A stretch of DNA of 45,596 nt. Source: Pseudoxanthomonas suwonensis. GTDB taxonomy: Bacteria; Pseudomonadota; Gammaproteobacteria; Xanthomonadales; Xanthomonadaceae. The notes under the pieces were generated by a model. The model did not search any database and had not been told where the DNA came from. It saw only the letters and a program-made list of their open reading frames with translations. Both the position numbers and the translations under genes were made by a program. The DNA is taken from positions 1 through 45,596 of the forward strand of contig JAUNRQ010000012.1 in the NCBI GenBank assembly GCA_030535605.1, written 5' to 3'. This document shows positions 35,402 to 44,297 of this stretch, one piece after another. How positions within the stretch are numbered: the stretch's first letter is position 1; every line of letters begins with the position of its first letter.

Positions 35402-35749
35402 CGTCACCCTGCTCGCCCGTTGGCGGGGGTCACCCGGTTCGCGGCGATGGGATCGTGGAGATGATCGCGCGGGAGGCGACCGATGGTCGACGCCACTACG
35501 ATCACGCCGTCATGGAAACGAAGGAGCCTGCCGGTGCATCGGGGGAGTCTGGCGATGCCCGTTCCCCTGTCCGGCCTTCGGCAGGCTCGAAGCAGATCCA
35601 ACAGCACCTGACGCGCCCGATCAAGACCCCGCCGCTGGGGGGGTTCTGCTTTCAGGGAGTCTGACCATCGCGCACGAGGGCTCTTTGCCATGCGCTCGTG
35701 AACGGTCCGCTCCTGCATGGCCGCTCCGACATGCCGGTCTGATCCGGGT
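35402..35749. other. 348-base intergenic segment with palindromic structure
   Basis: Between ilvE and the convergent histidine kinase gene. It contains nested inverted repeats: outer arms GAGCCTGCCG (35524-35533) and CGGCAGGCTC (35579-35588), inner arms GCATCG (35536-35541) and CGATGC (35553-35558). A GC hairpin CCCCGCCGCTGGGG near 35627-35640 is followed by GGGTTCTGCTTT and may be a terminator. A 67-codon frame at 35461-35664 has no codon bias or homology that I recognise and is probably not a gene. The segment looks like a dispersed palindromic repeat or a structured RNA. Confidence 0.4.
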
Positions 35750-37084
35750 TCAGGCCCGGTCGAAGTACAGCGTCGCCACCACGCCACGCTCGGTGCCAGG
35801 CACGACGCGCACGCTCCAGTCGTAGAGCGCACACAACCGTCGCACGATCGACAGGCCGATGCCGCCGCCCTGGGTGTGCTCGGCATGGCTGCCACGGTAG
35901 CCGCGCTGGAACAGTTTGGCGGCGTCTTCGGCGCTCAGGCCCGGGCCGGAGTCGATCACCTCGACCGCGCCCTCGCGCAGGCGCACGACCACGGCACCAC
36001 GGGTGGTGTACTTCACCGCATTGCCGATGAGGTTGCCCAGCGCCACGCTGACCGCAGCTTCGGGCGCGTCGACCATCAGGCCCGGCTCGCCTTCCAGGCG
36101 CAGCTCCAGATCCTTGCTGCCCACCTGGCTACGGTGCGCGTCCAGCAGCTGTTCGGCCACCTTGGCGACATCCGTTCTGCCCTGGCCACGCTCGTTGCGG
36201 GAGAGCAGCAGCAGGGCGCTGATCAGGTCGGTGCCCTGCTGTTCGGCGCGCTGGATGCGCTGCAGCCGGGCGATGGTCTTCTCGTCCAGGTCCGGCCGCG
36301 ACAGCAGCAACTCGACCGCGCCCTTGATCACCGCCAGCGGGGTGCGCAGTTCGTGGCTGACGTCGGCGTTGAACTCGCGGTCGCGCTTGACCACTTCGGT
36401 CAGGCGGTCGGAATAGTCGTCCAGCGCCTTGGCCAGCTCGCCGACCTCGTCATCGGCGAAGTGCGGGGCCAACGGCGTCCGATGCAGGCCCTCGCCACTG
36501 TCACGCAACCGCTGGGCGAGGTCGGTGACGGGGCTCATCACCCTTGAGGCCGCCCACCAGCCGATCAGCGCGGACGCGATGATGAACAGCAGCACCAAGC
36601 CGGTGAGCACGTTGAGGTACTGGCGCTCGACCTGCAGCGACGGATTCATGTCATAGGCCAGGTAGAACCAGTCCTCATCGGTCTTGCGCACGGCCAGCTT
36701 GTAGAAGAACGGCACGCCATCCTCGTCGACGCCACGCATCCCGTAGATGCCGTCGCCCAGCGTCACCCATTCCGGGTACAGCTCGTTCAGGCGGCCAAGA
36801 TTGGCGGTGCTGTAGCGATACGCGCGCAGTTGCTCGAACGGCACCGCCGGCGAACGCGACGGGTCCGCGTAGTAGCGCCGCGCGTACTCGTCGATGTTCT
36901 GGTTCATCACGTCTTCGATCAACTGGTTTTCCACGCGCGAGCGGGTCCAGTTGGTCGCCAGGGTCAGGGCCAGGATCAGGCCGACACCCAGCAGCAGGAA
37001 GGACAGGATGATGCGCGAACGCAGCCGTCGCCGGCTGCGTCTGGGGGTACGCCCGGCGTTGGCCGGCAATTCAGCTGTCGCCAT
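35750..37084 (-). CDS. Sensor histidine kinase of a two-component system
   Basis: A 444-residue inner-membrane kinase. A basic N-terminus is followed by TM1 (about 24-46), a periplasmic sensor region of about 110 residues (47-157), TM2 (about 158-180) and a HAMP linker. The phosphoacceptor His244 lies in FNADVSHELRTPLAVIKG. The ATP-binding domain has the N box (GNLIGNAVKYT), G1 (VIDSGPGL) and G2 (GGGIGLSIVRRL). It overlaps the end of the response regulator gene by 14 bases and is thus coupled to it. The pair resembles PhoQ/PhoP-like systems such as RaxH/RaxR of Xanthomonas, but the signal cannot be read from sequence. It converges on ilvE. Confidence 0.93.
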   Translation of the reverse strand: MATAELPANAGRTPRRSRRRLRSRIILSFLLLGVGLILALTLATNWTRSRVENQLIEDVMNQNIDEYARRYYADPSRSPAVPFEQLRAYRYSTANLGRLNELYPEWVTLGDGIYGMRGVDEDGVPFFYKLAVRKTDEDWFYLAYDMNPSLQVERQYLNVLTGLVLLFIIASALIGWWAASRVMSPVTDLAQRLRDSGEGLHRTPLAPHFADDEVGELAKALDDYSDRLTEVVKRDREFNADVSHELRTPLAVIKGAVELLLSRPDLDEKTIARLQRIQRAEQQGTDLISALLLLSRNERGQGRTDVAKVAEQLLDAHRSQVGSKDLELRLEGEPGLMVDAPEAAVSVALGNLIGNAVKYTTRGAVVVRLREGAVEVIDSGPGLSAEDAAKLFQRGYRGSHAEHTQGGGIGLSIVRRLCALYDWSVRVVPGTERGVVATLYFDRA

Positions 37085-37754
37085 CGGGGGCCGCGATGCG
37101 ATAGCCGATGCCGTGGCGGGTCTGGATCAGCGGCGTGTCGAACGGCTTGTCCAGCACCGCGCGCAGGCCGTGGATGTGCACGCGCAGGCTGTCGGAGTCG
37201 GGCAGCTCCTCGCCCCACACCCGGGTTTCCAGTTCCTGCCGGGTGACCACCGCGGGCGAGGCCTCCATCAACGCCTGCAGGATCTTCAGCGCGGTCGGGT
37301 TCAGCTGCAGCAGCTTGCCGCCGCGGCGCACTTCCAGTGTGTCGAGGTTGTATTCGACGTCGGCCACGTCCAGCACGCGGGTCTGCACGCCCTTGCCGCG
37401 GCGGGCCAGCGCGTTCAAACGCACTTCGACTTCCTGCAACGCGAACGGTTTGATCAGGTAGTCGTCGGCGCCGGAGTCGAACCCGGCCAGCTTGTTGTCC
37501 AGCGAGTCCCGGGCGGTCAGCATCAGCACCGGGGTCTGCTTGCGCGCGTCGTTGCGGAGCTTGCGGCAGACCTCCAGGCCGTCCATGCCGGGCAGGTTGA
37601 GGTCGAGGACGATGGCATCGAAGTCGTTGACCACCGCCAGGTGCAGGCCGGTCACGCCGTCGGCGGCGAAATCCACGGTATGGCCACGGTCCTCCAGATA
37701 GTCACCGAGGTTGGCGGCGATGTCCTGATTGTCTTCGATCACGAGGATGCGCAT
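37071..37754 (-). CDS. OmpR/PhoP-family response regulator
   Basis: A 227-residue transcription factor. The receiver domain (1-120) has the acidic pocket (IEDN), phosphoacceptor Asp51 in IVLDLNLPGMDG, Thr in MLTARD and the Lys of LIKPF. The C-terminal winged helix (about 130-225) contains LNPTALKILQALMEASPAVVTRQELETRVWGEE and the DSDSLRVHIHGLRAVLDKPF recognition region. From memory the sequence is close to Xanthomonas RaxR. It is the first gene of the pair, with the kinase gene overlapping its end by 14 bases. The operon is separated from rimK by about 100 bases with a weak -10 candidate. Confidence 0.94.
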   Translation of the reverse strand: MRILVIEDNQDIAANLGDYLEDRGHTVDFAADGVTGLHLAVVNDFDAIVLDLNLPGMDGLEVCRKLRNDARKQTPVLMLTARDSLDNKLAGFDSGADDYLIKPFALQEVEVRLNALARRGKGVQTRVLDVADVEYNLDTLEVRRGGKLLQLNPTALKILQALMEASPAVVTRQELETRVWGEELPDSDSLRVHIHGLRAVLDKPFDTPLIQTRHGIGYRIAAPDGDS

Positions 37755-37850
37755 GGGGGGCCTTTGGCGGCGAAAGGTATCCGCCCGATTCTGGCACAGC
37801 GCGTTGTTAGCGGGCCGTCAGCGACGCGGCGGAACGCCCGCGCCGTGCGC

Positions 37851-38732
37851 TCACCGCGGCCTGGCACGGCCCATCGTGTAGTCGATGATCGCGGCAGCCA
37901 CGTCCACGCCGCTCGCCATCTCGATGCCTTCCAGTCCCGGCGAGGCGTTGACCTCCAGCACCAGCGGACCGCGATCGGAACGGATCATGTCCACGCCGGC
38001 CACGCCCAATCCGACCACCTGCGCGGCACGCACCGCGACTGCGCGTTCGGCCTTGCTCGGGCGCGCCGCACGCGCACTGCCACCGCGATGCAGGTTGGAA
38101 CGGAAGTCGCCCTCGGGTGCACTGCGGCGCATGGCGGCAATGACGTGGTCACCAACCACGAAACAGCGCAGGTCCGCGCCCCTGGCCTCGGCGATGAACT
38201 CCTGCACCAGGAATTGCGCGTAAAGCCCGCGCAATGCCTCGATCACGCCACGCGAAGCCGACGGTTTTTCGGTCAGCATCACCCCGGCACCCTGGGTGCC
38301 TTCATTGAGCTTGATGACGTGCGGCGGTGGCCCGAGCATCGCCAGCAGGTCGCCGGTGTCGTCGGGGTTGTCGCCGAACACGGTGTGCGGCAGGCCGATG
38401 CCGTGCGCCGCCAGCAACTGGTGGGTACGCAGCTTGTCGCGGGCGATGAGGATCGCATCGGACGGGTTGGGCGTGGCACATCCCATCAGTTCGAATTGCC
38501 GAAGCACCGCGCTGCCGTAGCGGGTGACGGAGGCACCGATCCGCGGGATCACCGCCGCATACCCGGACAGCGGGCGGCCGCGGCAATGCATGGCAAAGCC
38601 GTCGTTGCTGATGCGCATGTAGCAGCGCAGCGGGTCCAGCACCCGCACGGTGTGGCCGCGCTCGCGCCCGGCCTCCACCAGCCGGCGGGTCGAGTACAGC
38701 TTGGTGTTGCGCGAGAGGATGCACAGTTTCAT
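37851..38732 (-). CDS. rimK: RimK-type ATP-grasp glutamate ligase
   Basis: A 293-residue ATP-grasp enzyme which, in E. coli, adds glutamate residues to the C-terminus of ribosomal protein S6. It follows RimK closely along its length: [15 protein letters not shown] at the start, [36 protein letters not shown] (ATP-grasp loop), [29 protein letters not shown] and the metal-binding [14 protein letters not shown]. The length fits the short, single-domain RimK class. A CATACT -10 box lies at 38773-38768. The ribosome binding site (GGACACC) is weak. It stands as a single-gene unit directly after the tRNA-Gly terminator. Confidence 0.93.
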   Translation of the reverse strand: MKLCILSRNTKLYSTRRLVEAGRERGHTVRVLDPLRCYMRISNDGFAMHCRGRPLSGYAAVIPRIGASVTRYGSAVLRQFELMGCATPNPSDAILIARDKLRTHQLLAAHGIGLPHTVFGDNPDDTGDLLAMLGPPPHVIKLNEGTQGAGVMLTEKPSASRGVIEALRGLYAQFLVQEFIAEARGADLRCFVVGDHVIAAMRRSAPEGDFRSNLHRGGSARAARPSKAERAVAVRAAQVVGLGVAGVDMIRSDRGPLVLEVNASPGLEGIEMASGVDVAAAIIDYTMGRARPR

Positions 38733-38795
38733 GCGGTGTCCGGAACGGCGGGGAGACGGCCGGCGTCAGTATGACCGGCGCCGATGACGGTCCGG

Positions 38796-38834
38796 AAAAC
38801 ACGAAGGCGCCGCCAGTGTGGGGCGACGCCTTCG
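38796..38834 (-). terminator. Intrinsic terminator of tRNA-Gly
   Basis: On the minus strand CGAAGGCG (38834-38827) and CGCCTTCG (38809-38802) enclose a loop with a further CGCC/GGCG stem. The hairpin is followed by TGTTTTCC. It begins seven bases past the tRNA 3' end. Confidence 0.85.
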
Positions 38835-38840
38835 AGGATG

Positions 38841-38914
38841 TGGAGCGGGTGAAGGGAATCGAACCCTCGTCGTAAGCTTGGGAAGCTTCTGCTCTACCAT
38901 TGAGCTACACCCGC
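38841..38914 (-). tRNA. tRNA-Gly (UCC anticodon)
   Basis: On the minus strand the RNA starts GCGGGTGTAGCTCAATGGTA and ends CACCCGC-T-CCA. The anticodon loop CTTCCCA carries UCC, and the T arm GGTTCGATTCC is canonical. CCA is encoded, and the span is 74 bases. It reads GGA and GGG codons. It has its own promoter and terminator and is monocistronic. Confidence 0.97.
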
Positions 38915-38923
38915 ACGGGCATG

Positions 38924-38952
38924 AGTCTAGGGTGCGGCCGGCGCGCTGGCAA
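38924..38952 (-). promoter_or_regulatory. Promoter of tRNA-Gly
   Basis: TTGCCA (38952-38947), a 17-base spacer and TAGACT (38929-38924) on the minus strand form a good sigma-70 promoter ending nine bases before the mature tRNA. Confidence 0.75.
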
Positions 38953-39172
38953 TGTGCGCGGGCCGTGGCGACGTCGCGGCTGCTGGCTGGGGCCGCCGAT
39001 GGCGTGGTTCTGCCCGACGCTGATGCCGTTGGTGGCATTCGGACCGTGATCGCGCGAGGGCAACGCGGCCCTTGGCATCCCCGGATCGGAGGTGTGCCGC
39101 GCGCGCACGAAACGCGTGATCAACCGCCGTTAACATTCCCGGGGTGCACCGCGCGATTGGCGGGGTACCCTG

Positions 39173-39379
39173 ATGTCCATGCATATCCAGTTCAACGGCC
39201 AATCCCTGCCGCTGGCCCCGGCCACCAGCATCGAAGCCCTGCTCCAATCCCAAGGGCTGGGCGAGCGCCGCGTTGCCGTGGAAGTCAATGGCGAGATCGT
39301 GCCGCGTTCGCGACACGCGGCGCACGTGCTTGCCGACGGCGACAAGGTCGAGGTGGTCCACGCCCTCGGCGGCGGTTGA
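39173..39379 (+). CDS. thiS: Sulfur carrier protein ThiS
   Basis: A 68-residue ubiquitin-like protein. Its C-terminal Gly-Gly is adenylated by ThiF and thiocarboxylated, then donates sulfur to the thiazole ring in thiamin synthesis. The sequence ends in ALGGG with the exposed glycines, and has [12 protein letters not shown] and [14 protein letters not shown] as in other ThiS proteins. GGGG is found seven bases before the ATG at 39173. The protein partner ThiG is encoded 102 bases downstream, apparently with an additional promoter of its own. Confidence 0.93.
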   Translation: MSMHIQFNGQSLPLAPATSIEALLQSQGLGERRVAVEVNGEIVPRSRHAAHVLADGDKVEVVHALGGG

Positions 39380-39469
39380 GCGGGCACTGCGTATGGCCGC
39401 GTCCCGAAGGCGTTCCGGCGGGACGGCCATCGTCACGATGGGCCGAACCGTCCGCGGCAAGGTCAGTGC

Positions 39470-39475
39470 GATAAT
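39470..39475 (+). promoter_or_regulatory. -10 box placed for a leaderless thiG transcript
   Basis: GATAAT is followed by exactly six bases (CGAAGG) and the thiG ATG at 39482. I see no TPP riboswitch in the 102 bases between thiS and thiG. Confidence 0.5.
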
Positions 39476-39481
39476 CGAAGG

Positions 39482-40291
39482 ATGAGCCCCGCCAATGCAC
39501 CGAATGCCGCCCCTGACGATGCCCTGATCATCGCCGGGAAGTCCTATGCCTCGCGCCTGCTGACGGGCACCGGCAAGTTCAAGGACCTGGACGAGACCCG
39601 CGCCGCCACCGAAGCGGCCGGTGCCCGGATCGTCACCGTGGCCATCCGTCGCACCAACATCGGCCAGGATCCGGACGAGCCGAGCCTGCTCGACGTGCTG
39701 CCGCCGGATCGCTACACCATCCTGCCCAATACCGCCGGCTGCTACACCGCCGCCGAGGCGGTGCGCACCTGCCGGTTGGCACGCGAACTGTTGGACGGCC
39801 ACAACCTGGTCAAGCTGGAAGTGCTGGGCGATACCCGCACCCTGTATCCGGACGTGATCGCGACGCTGGAAGCGGCCGAAACGCTGGTCGCCGACGGCTT
39901 CGAAGTAATGGTCTACACCAGCGACGATCCGCTGCTGTGCAAGCGACTGGAAGAGATCGGCTGCGTGGCGGTGATGCCGCTGGCCGCGCCGATCGGCTCC
40001 GGGCTGGGGGTGCAGAACCGGTACAACCTGCTGGAGATCGTCGACAACGCCACGGTGCCGATCATCGTCGATGCCGGCGTCGGCACCGCCTCGGATGCCG
40101 CCATCGCCATGGAGCTGGGCTGCGACGGCGTGCTGATGAACACCGCCATCGCCGGTGCCCGCGAGCCGGTGCGCATGGCCCGGGCGATGAAGTTCGCGGT
40201 GCAGGCCGGCCGTGACGCGTTCCTTGCCGGGCGCATCCCGCGCAAGCGTTACGCCAGCGCCTCCTCGCCGGTGGACGGGCTGATCGGATGA
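39482..40291 (+). CDS. thiG: Thiazole synthase ThiG
   Basis: ThiG forms the thiazole phosphate moiety of thiamin from 1-deoxyxylulose 5-phosphate, dehydroglycine and the ThiS thiocarboxylate. The 269-residue product has [10 protein letters not shown] at the N-terminus, the Schiff-base Lys111 in [10 protein letters not shown], and the phosphate-binding [32 protein letters not shown] in the C-terminal half of the barrel. The first 12 or so residues are a nonconserved extension. The -10 box six bases before the ATG suggests that the gene can be transcribed without thiS as a leaderless mRNA. trmB follows 55 bases later on the same strand. Confidence 0.95.
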   Translation: MSPANAPNAAPDDALIIAGKSYASRLLTGTGKFKDLDETRAATEAAGARIVTVAIRRTNIGQDPDEPSLLDVLPPDRYTILPNTAGCYTAAEAVRTCRLARELLDGHNLVKLEVLGDTRTLYPDVIATLEAAETLVADGFEVMVYTSDDPLLCKRLEEIGCVAVMPLAAPIGSGLGVQNRYNLLEIVDNATVPIIVDAGVGTASDAAIAMELGCDGVLMNTAIAGAREPVRMARAMKFAVQAGRDAFLAGRIPRKRYASASSPVDGLIG

Positions 40292-40346
40292 GCGCCGCCG
40301 TCTCCGACGCTGCATGCACGCGAACCCTTGCCGGGGCGACGCGGCG

Positions 40347-41084
40347 GTGACCGATCCGTTCGGCAGTCCCGGCGCGAAGGCGCCGCCCAAGCCGTACACC
40401 GATGACGGCCAACGCCGCATCCGCAGTTTCGTGCTGCGCCAGGGCCGGTTCACGGAAGCCCAGCAGCGCGCCTTCGATGCCCAGTGGCCACGCTTCGGCC
40501 TGGACTACAGTGGCAGCGCGCGCGACTTAGATGCCGCCTTCGGGCGCAAGGCACCGCGCATCCTCGAGATCGGCTTCGGCAACGGCGAGGCGCTGCGCCA
40601 CTCCGCGGCAATCGACCCGGACCGCGACCACATCGGCATCGAAGTCCATGCGCCCGGCGTCGGCCGCCTGTTGAACGCACTGGCCGAGGACGATGCCGGC
40701 AACGTGCGCTTGTACCATCACGACGCCGTGGAAGTGCTGGAGAACGAGATCGCCGACGGCAGCCTCGACGAGGTACGCATCTACTTCCCCGACCCGTGGC
40801 ACAAGAAGCGCCACAACAAGCGTCGATTGGTGAATCCCGGCTTCGCCGCGCTGCTGGTACGCAAGCTCGCGGCGGACGGGCGCTTGCACCTTGCCACCGA
40901 TTGGCAGGACTATGCCGAGCAGATGTGGGATGTCCTGGATGCCACCACGGGTCTGGCCAACCGGGCCGGAGAGCGCGGCCATGTGCCGCGGCCACACTGG
41001 CGCCCGCAGACCCATTTCGAGACCCGCGGCCAGCGACTGGGGCATGGCGTGTGGGACCTGCTGTATGACCGGACCGGAAGCTGA
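40347..41084 (+). CDS. trmB: tRNA (guanine-N7-)-methyltransferase
   Basis: TrmB methylates G46 in the variable loop of many tRNAs with SAM. The 245-residue product has the SAM-binding [12 protein letters not shown] (about 72-83), [16 protein letters not shown], the catalytic region [19 protein letters not shown] and the C-terminal [17 protein letters not shown] typical of TrmB. I prefer the GTG at 40347 because the protein then starts shortly before the conserved [12 protein letters not shown] block; an in-frame ATG at 40314 is the alternative. The ATG overlapping the thiG stop is in another frame. The thiS-thiG-trmB order is familiar from Xanthomonadaceae. Confidence 0.93.
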   Translation: MTDPFGSPGAKAPPKPYTDDGQRRIRSFVLRQGRFTEAQQRAFDAQWPRFGLDYSGSARDLDAAFGRKAPRILEIGFGNGEALRHSAAIDPDRDHIGIEVHAPGVGRLLNALAEDDAGNVRLYHHDAVEVLENEIADGSLDEVRIYFPDPWHKKRHNKRRLVNPGFAALLVRKLAADGRLHLATDWQDYAEQMWDVLDATTGLANRAGERGHVPRPHWRPQTHFETRGQRLGHGVWDLLYDRTGS

Positions 41085-41214
41085 CCCGCCACCGGACCGG
41101 AAGAAGGACGTCGATGTTCGAGGCAGTGCCAACCGGAAGTACCGAGCAGATCGCGCGCGCCGCATCGGGTGACGCGCGCGCGCAGCCGGGATCCCCAGCG
41201 AGGGCCGTCTGCTG

Positions 41215-43059
41215 ATGGACGCCGCCGCGGCGCTGCCGCTGACCACCGACATGCAACTGGTGCTGGGCCTGGTCGTGCTGACCATGGTCCTGTTCCTGTT
41301 CGAACGCATCCGCGCGGACCTGGTGGCACTGGTCGTCCTGGTGCTGCTCGGCCTGAGCGGGCTGGTGCCGGGCGAAGAGCTGTTCAGCGGGTTTTCCGGC
41401 AACGCGGTCATCAGCGTGATCGCGACGATGATCCTCGGTGCCGGGCTGGACCGCACCGGTGCCCTGAACCGGTTGGCGGCATGGCTGCTGCGGCGCTCCA
41501 AGGGCATGGAGGAACGGCTGCTGCTGTACGCCTCTGCGGTTGCCGGCGTCAACTCCTCGTTCATGCAGAACCCGGCGGTGATGGCCCTGTACATGCCGGT
41601 GGCCTCGCGCATGGCCTCGCGCACCGGCCTGCCGCTGTCGCGCTTCCTGCTGCCGCTGGCCGCGGCGATCACCATGGGCGGCGGATTGACGATGGTCGGC
41701 AACTCGCCGCTGATCCTGCTCAACGACCTGATGGTCGCCGCGAATGCCAACCTGCCCTCCGGCGCTGCCACGCTGCGGCCGCTGTCGATGTTCGCGCCGC
41801 TGCCCATCGGCCTGGCGCTGCTGGGCGCGTCGCTGGCCTACTTCCATTTTTCCGGCAGCCGGCGACTGGAAGGCGAACACGACCAGGGCGTGACGCCAGC
41901 GCGAACGCAAAGCTACTTCTCCAAGGCCTACGGCATCGAGGGCGAGGTCTTCGAACTGACCGTCACCGCCGACAGCCCGATGGTCGGCATGAGCCTGGGC
42001 GAGGCCGAGCAGTTGCATGGCGTCCCGTTGTTGCTGGCGCTGAAGACCGGCAACGAGTCTCGACTGGCGCCGCCGGCCGAAAGCCGGATCTGGGTCGGCA
42101 GCGTGATCGGCGCGATGGGCCCGCGCCAGCAGGTGGCCGACTTCGCCCAAAACAACTTCCTGCGGCTGTCCACCCGCCTGCGCCAGTTCGGCGACCTGTT
42201 CAACCCCAGCCGCGCCGGCATCAGCGAGGCGGTGGTGCCGCCCAACTCGCGCTTCATCGGCAAGACCTCGCGCGACGTGGAATTGCGCAAGCAGCACGGC
42301 GTCAGCCTGCTGGCGATCAACCGCGACAAGGACGTGATCCGCAAGGAAGCGCGCAACACGCCATTGCGCGCCGGTGACATGCTGGTGCTGCACAGCATCT
42401 GGCAGGACCTCGCCGGCGCCGGCGCCGGACGCGACTTCGTGGTGGTCACCGACTACCCCAAGGCCGAGCAGCGCCCGCACAAGTTCAAGATCGCCATGGG
42501 CATCTTCGCGCTGACCATGACCTTGGCGCTGTTCTCCGGCGTGCCGACCTCCATCGCGCTGATGACCGGCGTCGCCGGCATGCTGCTGGCCGGCGTGCTG
42601 AAGATGGACGAGGCCTACGCGGCGATCAACTGGAAGACTGTGTTCCTGATGGCCTGCCTGATCCCGCTGGGCTGGGCGATGGACTCCTCCGGTGCGGCCG
42701 CCTGGATCGCCGGCCACACCATCGAACGGCTGCCCGACTGGGTGCCGATGTGGCTGCTGCAGACCCTTACCGGGCTGTTGACCACCGCGTTCTCGCTGGT
42801 GATCAGCCACGTCGGCGCGACCATCGTGATGGTGCCGCTGGCGATCAATCTGGCGCTGGCCACCGACGGCAGCCCGGCCGCCTTCGCCCTGATCGTGGCG
42901 CTCTCGGCATCCAACAACCTGATCACCCATTCCAACCCGGTGATCTCGATGATCGCCGGACCGGCCAACTACACCAGCCGCGAGCTGTGGCGGGTCGGTG
43001 GACCGTTCGCCCTGCTGTACACCATGATCGTGGTGGTGATGGTCAACCTGCTGTTCTGA
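41215..43059 (+). CDS. SLC13/DASS-type permease with two internal RCK-C (TrkA-C) domains
   Basis: A 614-residue inner-membrane transporter. An N-terminal membrane half (about 15-210; FSGNAVISVIATMILGAGL and SSFMQNPAVMALYMPVA, TMGGGLTMVGNSP) and a C-terminal half (about 425-614; SHVGATIVMVPLAINLAL, SASNNLITHSNPVISM) flank two soluble RCK-C domains, about 235-320 and 335-415 (MSLGEAEQLHGVPLLLAL; RFIGKTSRDVELRKQHGVSLLAINRD). This architecture is that of the SLC13-like/ArsB-NhaD superfamily with TrkA-C insertions, annotated as sulfate, citrate or unknown anion permeases. The substrate is unknown here. A weak GAGGG lies upstream. The next gene follows after 53 bases. Confidence 0.9.
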   Translation: MDAAAALPLTTDMQLVLGLVVLTMVLFLFERIRADLVALVVLVLLGLSGLVPGEELFSGFSGNAVISVIATMILGAGLDRTGALNRLAAWLLRRSKGMEERLLLYASAVAGVNSSFMQNPAVMALYMPVASRMASRTGLPLSRFLLPLAAAITMGGGLTMVGNSPLILLNDLMVAANANLPSGAATLRPLSMFAPLPIGLALLGASLAYFHFSGSRRLEGEHDQGVTPARTQSYFSKAYGIEGEVFELTVTADSPMVGMSLGEAEQLHGVPLLLALKTGNESRLAPPAESRIWVGSVIGAMGPRQQVADFAQNNFLRLSTRLRQFGDLFNPSRAGISEAVVPPNSRFIGKTSRDVELRKQHGVSLLAINRDKDVIRKEARNTPLRAGDMLVLHSIWQDLAGAGAGRDFVVVTDYPKAEQRPHKFKIAMGIFALTMTLALFSGVPTSIALMTGVAGMLLAGVLKMDEAYAAINWKTVFLMACLIPLGWAMDSSGAAAWIAGHTIERLPDWVPMWLLQTLTGLLTTAFSLVISHVGATIVMVPLAINLALATDGSPAAFALIVALSASNNLITHSNPVISMIAGPANYTSRELWRVGGPFALLYTMIVVVMVNLLF

Positions 43060-43112
43060 CCGCGCCCGCCGCAACCCGGCGCGTCACCGCTTTCCATGGA
43101 TGTCCCCCACCG

Positions 43113-44276
43113 ATGAACCGGACCTCGCTGCACAACTGGACGTTCCTCGGTGCGCTGGTGCTGATCACGCTGGCGTTCGCCGCGCTGATGCGCCCGTTCC
43201 ACCAGCCGATCTTCTGGGCAGCGACGCTGGTGATCCTGTTCTGGCCGGTTCATCGCCGTCTGCTGGAACGCATGCCGCGACACCCGTCGCTGGCCGCGCT
43301 GGCCTCGCTGCTGGCCTGCCTCTTGGTGGTGGTGCTGCCGCTGACCCTGATCGTGATGTCACTGATCGCCGAGGTCGCGCGCCTCTACCAGGTGTTCGTC
43401 GAAGCCGGTGGCGTGGCGCCGCTGCTGGATCGACTGCTCGCGGCCGTGCCGCCGCAGCTGCGGGCCTGGCTGGACCGGCTGCAAGGCAGCGAAGTGGCGG
43501 CATTGCAGCAGCGCGTGTCGGACATTGCCGGGCAAGGGTTCCAGTTCCTTGCCTCGCGCATGCTCAGCATCGGCCAGAACACGCTGCAGCTGGCGATCGG
43601 TGTGGTGCTGATGCTGTACCTGATGTTCTTCTTTTTCCTTGATGGTCCGCGCATCGTCCGTGGCGCGCGTGCGGCAATCCCGATGGATCCGGCCAACCTG
43701 CAGGAGCTGGCCGACAAGTTCGTCACCGTGCTCAAGGCCACCATCAAGGGCAGCGTCACCGTGGCGCTGGTGCAGGGCGCGCTGGGCGGGCTGATGTTCT
43801 GGATCGTCGGCATCGAGGGCGTGGTGCTGTGGGCAGTGGTGATGGCGGTACTGTCGCTGCTGCCTGCCGTGGGCACGTGGCTGGTCTGGGGTCCGGCCGC
43901 GCTGTGGCTGCTGGCCAGTGGCGAAGTCCTCGAGGGCCTGTTCGTGATCGGCTTCGGGCTGGGCGTGATCAGCATCGTCGACAACATCCTGCGGCCGATC
44001 CTGATCGGCAAGGAAACCCGGATGCCGGACTATCTGGTGCTGTTGTCGACGCTGGGTGGCCTGGCGGTGTTCGGCCTCACCGGCTTCGTGGTCGGGCCGG
44101 TGGTCGCGGCCTTGTTCGTCGCCATCTGGCAGATGTTCATCGCCCGGCGCGAAGCGCTGCCGGAAAGCGGCCCGGAGCAGCCGGGCACCTCCGGCATTGC
44201 CCATGACGGGGTGACGACGAGCGGCCAGGTCGCGCACCGGGGCGCGGACCATCGGACGGAAGACGCGCACCGTTGA
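43113..44276 (+). CDS. PerM/AI-2E transporter family permease
   Basis: A 387-residue inner-membrane protein of the AI-2E exporter/UPF0118 family. Hydrophobic segments pair up near residues 8-45, 62-90, and then five or six more from about 150 onward. The family blocks FFFLDGPRI, the cytoplasmic ATIKGSVTVALVQGALGGLMFWIVGI, LSLLPAVGTWLVW and NILRPILIGKETRMPDYLVLLSTLGGLAVFGLTGFVVGPVVAALF are present. Members export small molecules or act as Na+/H+ antiporters; the true substrate is unknown. The C-terminal 40 residues are hydrophilic and nonconserved. It ends 21 bases from the convergent S41 protease gene. Confidence 0.9.
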   Translation: MNRTSLHNWTFLGALVLITLAFAALMRPFHQPIFWAATLVILFWPVHRRLLERMPRHPSLAALASLLACLLVVVLPLTLIVMSLIAEVARLYQVFVEAGGVAPLLDRLLAAVPPQLRAWLDRLQGSEVAALQQRVSDIAGQGFQFLASRMLSIGQNTLQLAIGVVLMLYLMFFFFLDGPRIVRGARAAIPMDPANLQELADKFVTVLKATIKGSVTVALVQGALGGLMFWIVGIEGVVLWAVVMAVLSLLPAVGTWLVWGPAALWLLASGEVLEGLFVIGFGLGVISIVDNILRPILIGKETRMPDYLVLLSTLGGLAVFGLTGFVVGPVVAALFVAIWQMFIARREALPESGPEQPGTSGIAHDGVTTSGQVAHRGADHRTEDAHR

Positions 44277-44297
44277 GCGCGACGCGCCGGCCGCGCA

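Noticed and set aside
35461..35664. 67-codon plus-strand frame between ilvE and the histidine kinase
   Set aside because: No ribosome binding site, no recognisable family, and it lies over nested palindromes; more likely non-coding.
39380..39481. Possible TPP riboswitch before thiG
   Set aside because: The 102-base gap lacks the conserved CUGAGA and ACCUGAU-type segments, and the -10 box predicts a leaderless transcript.
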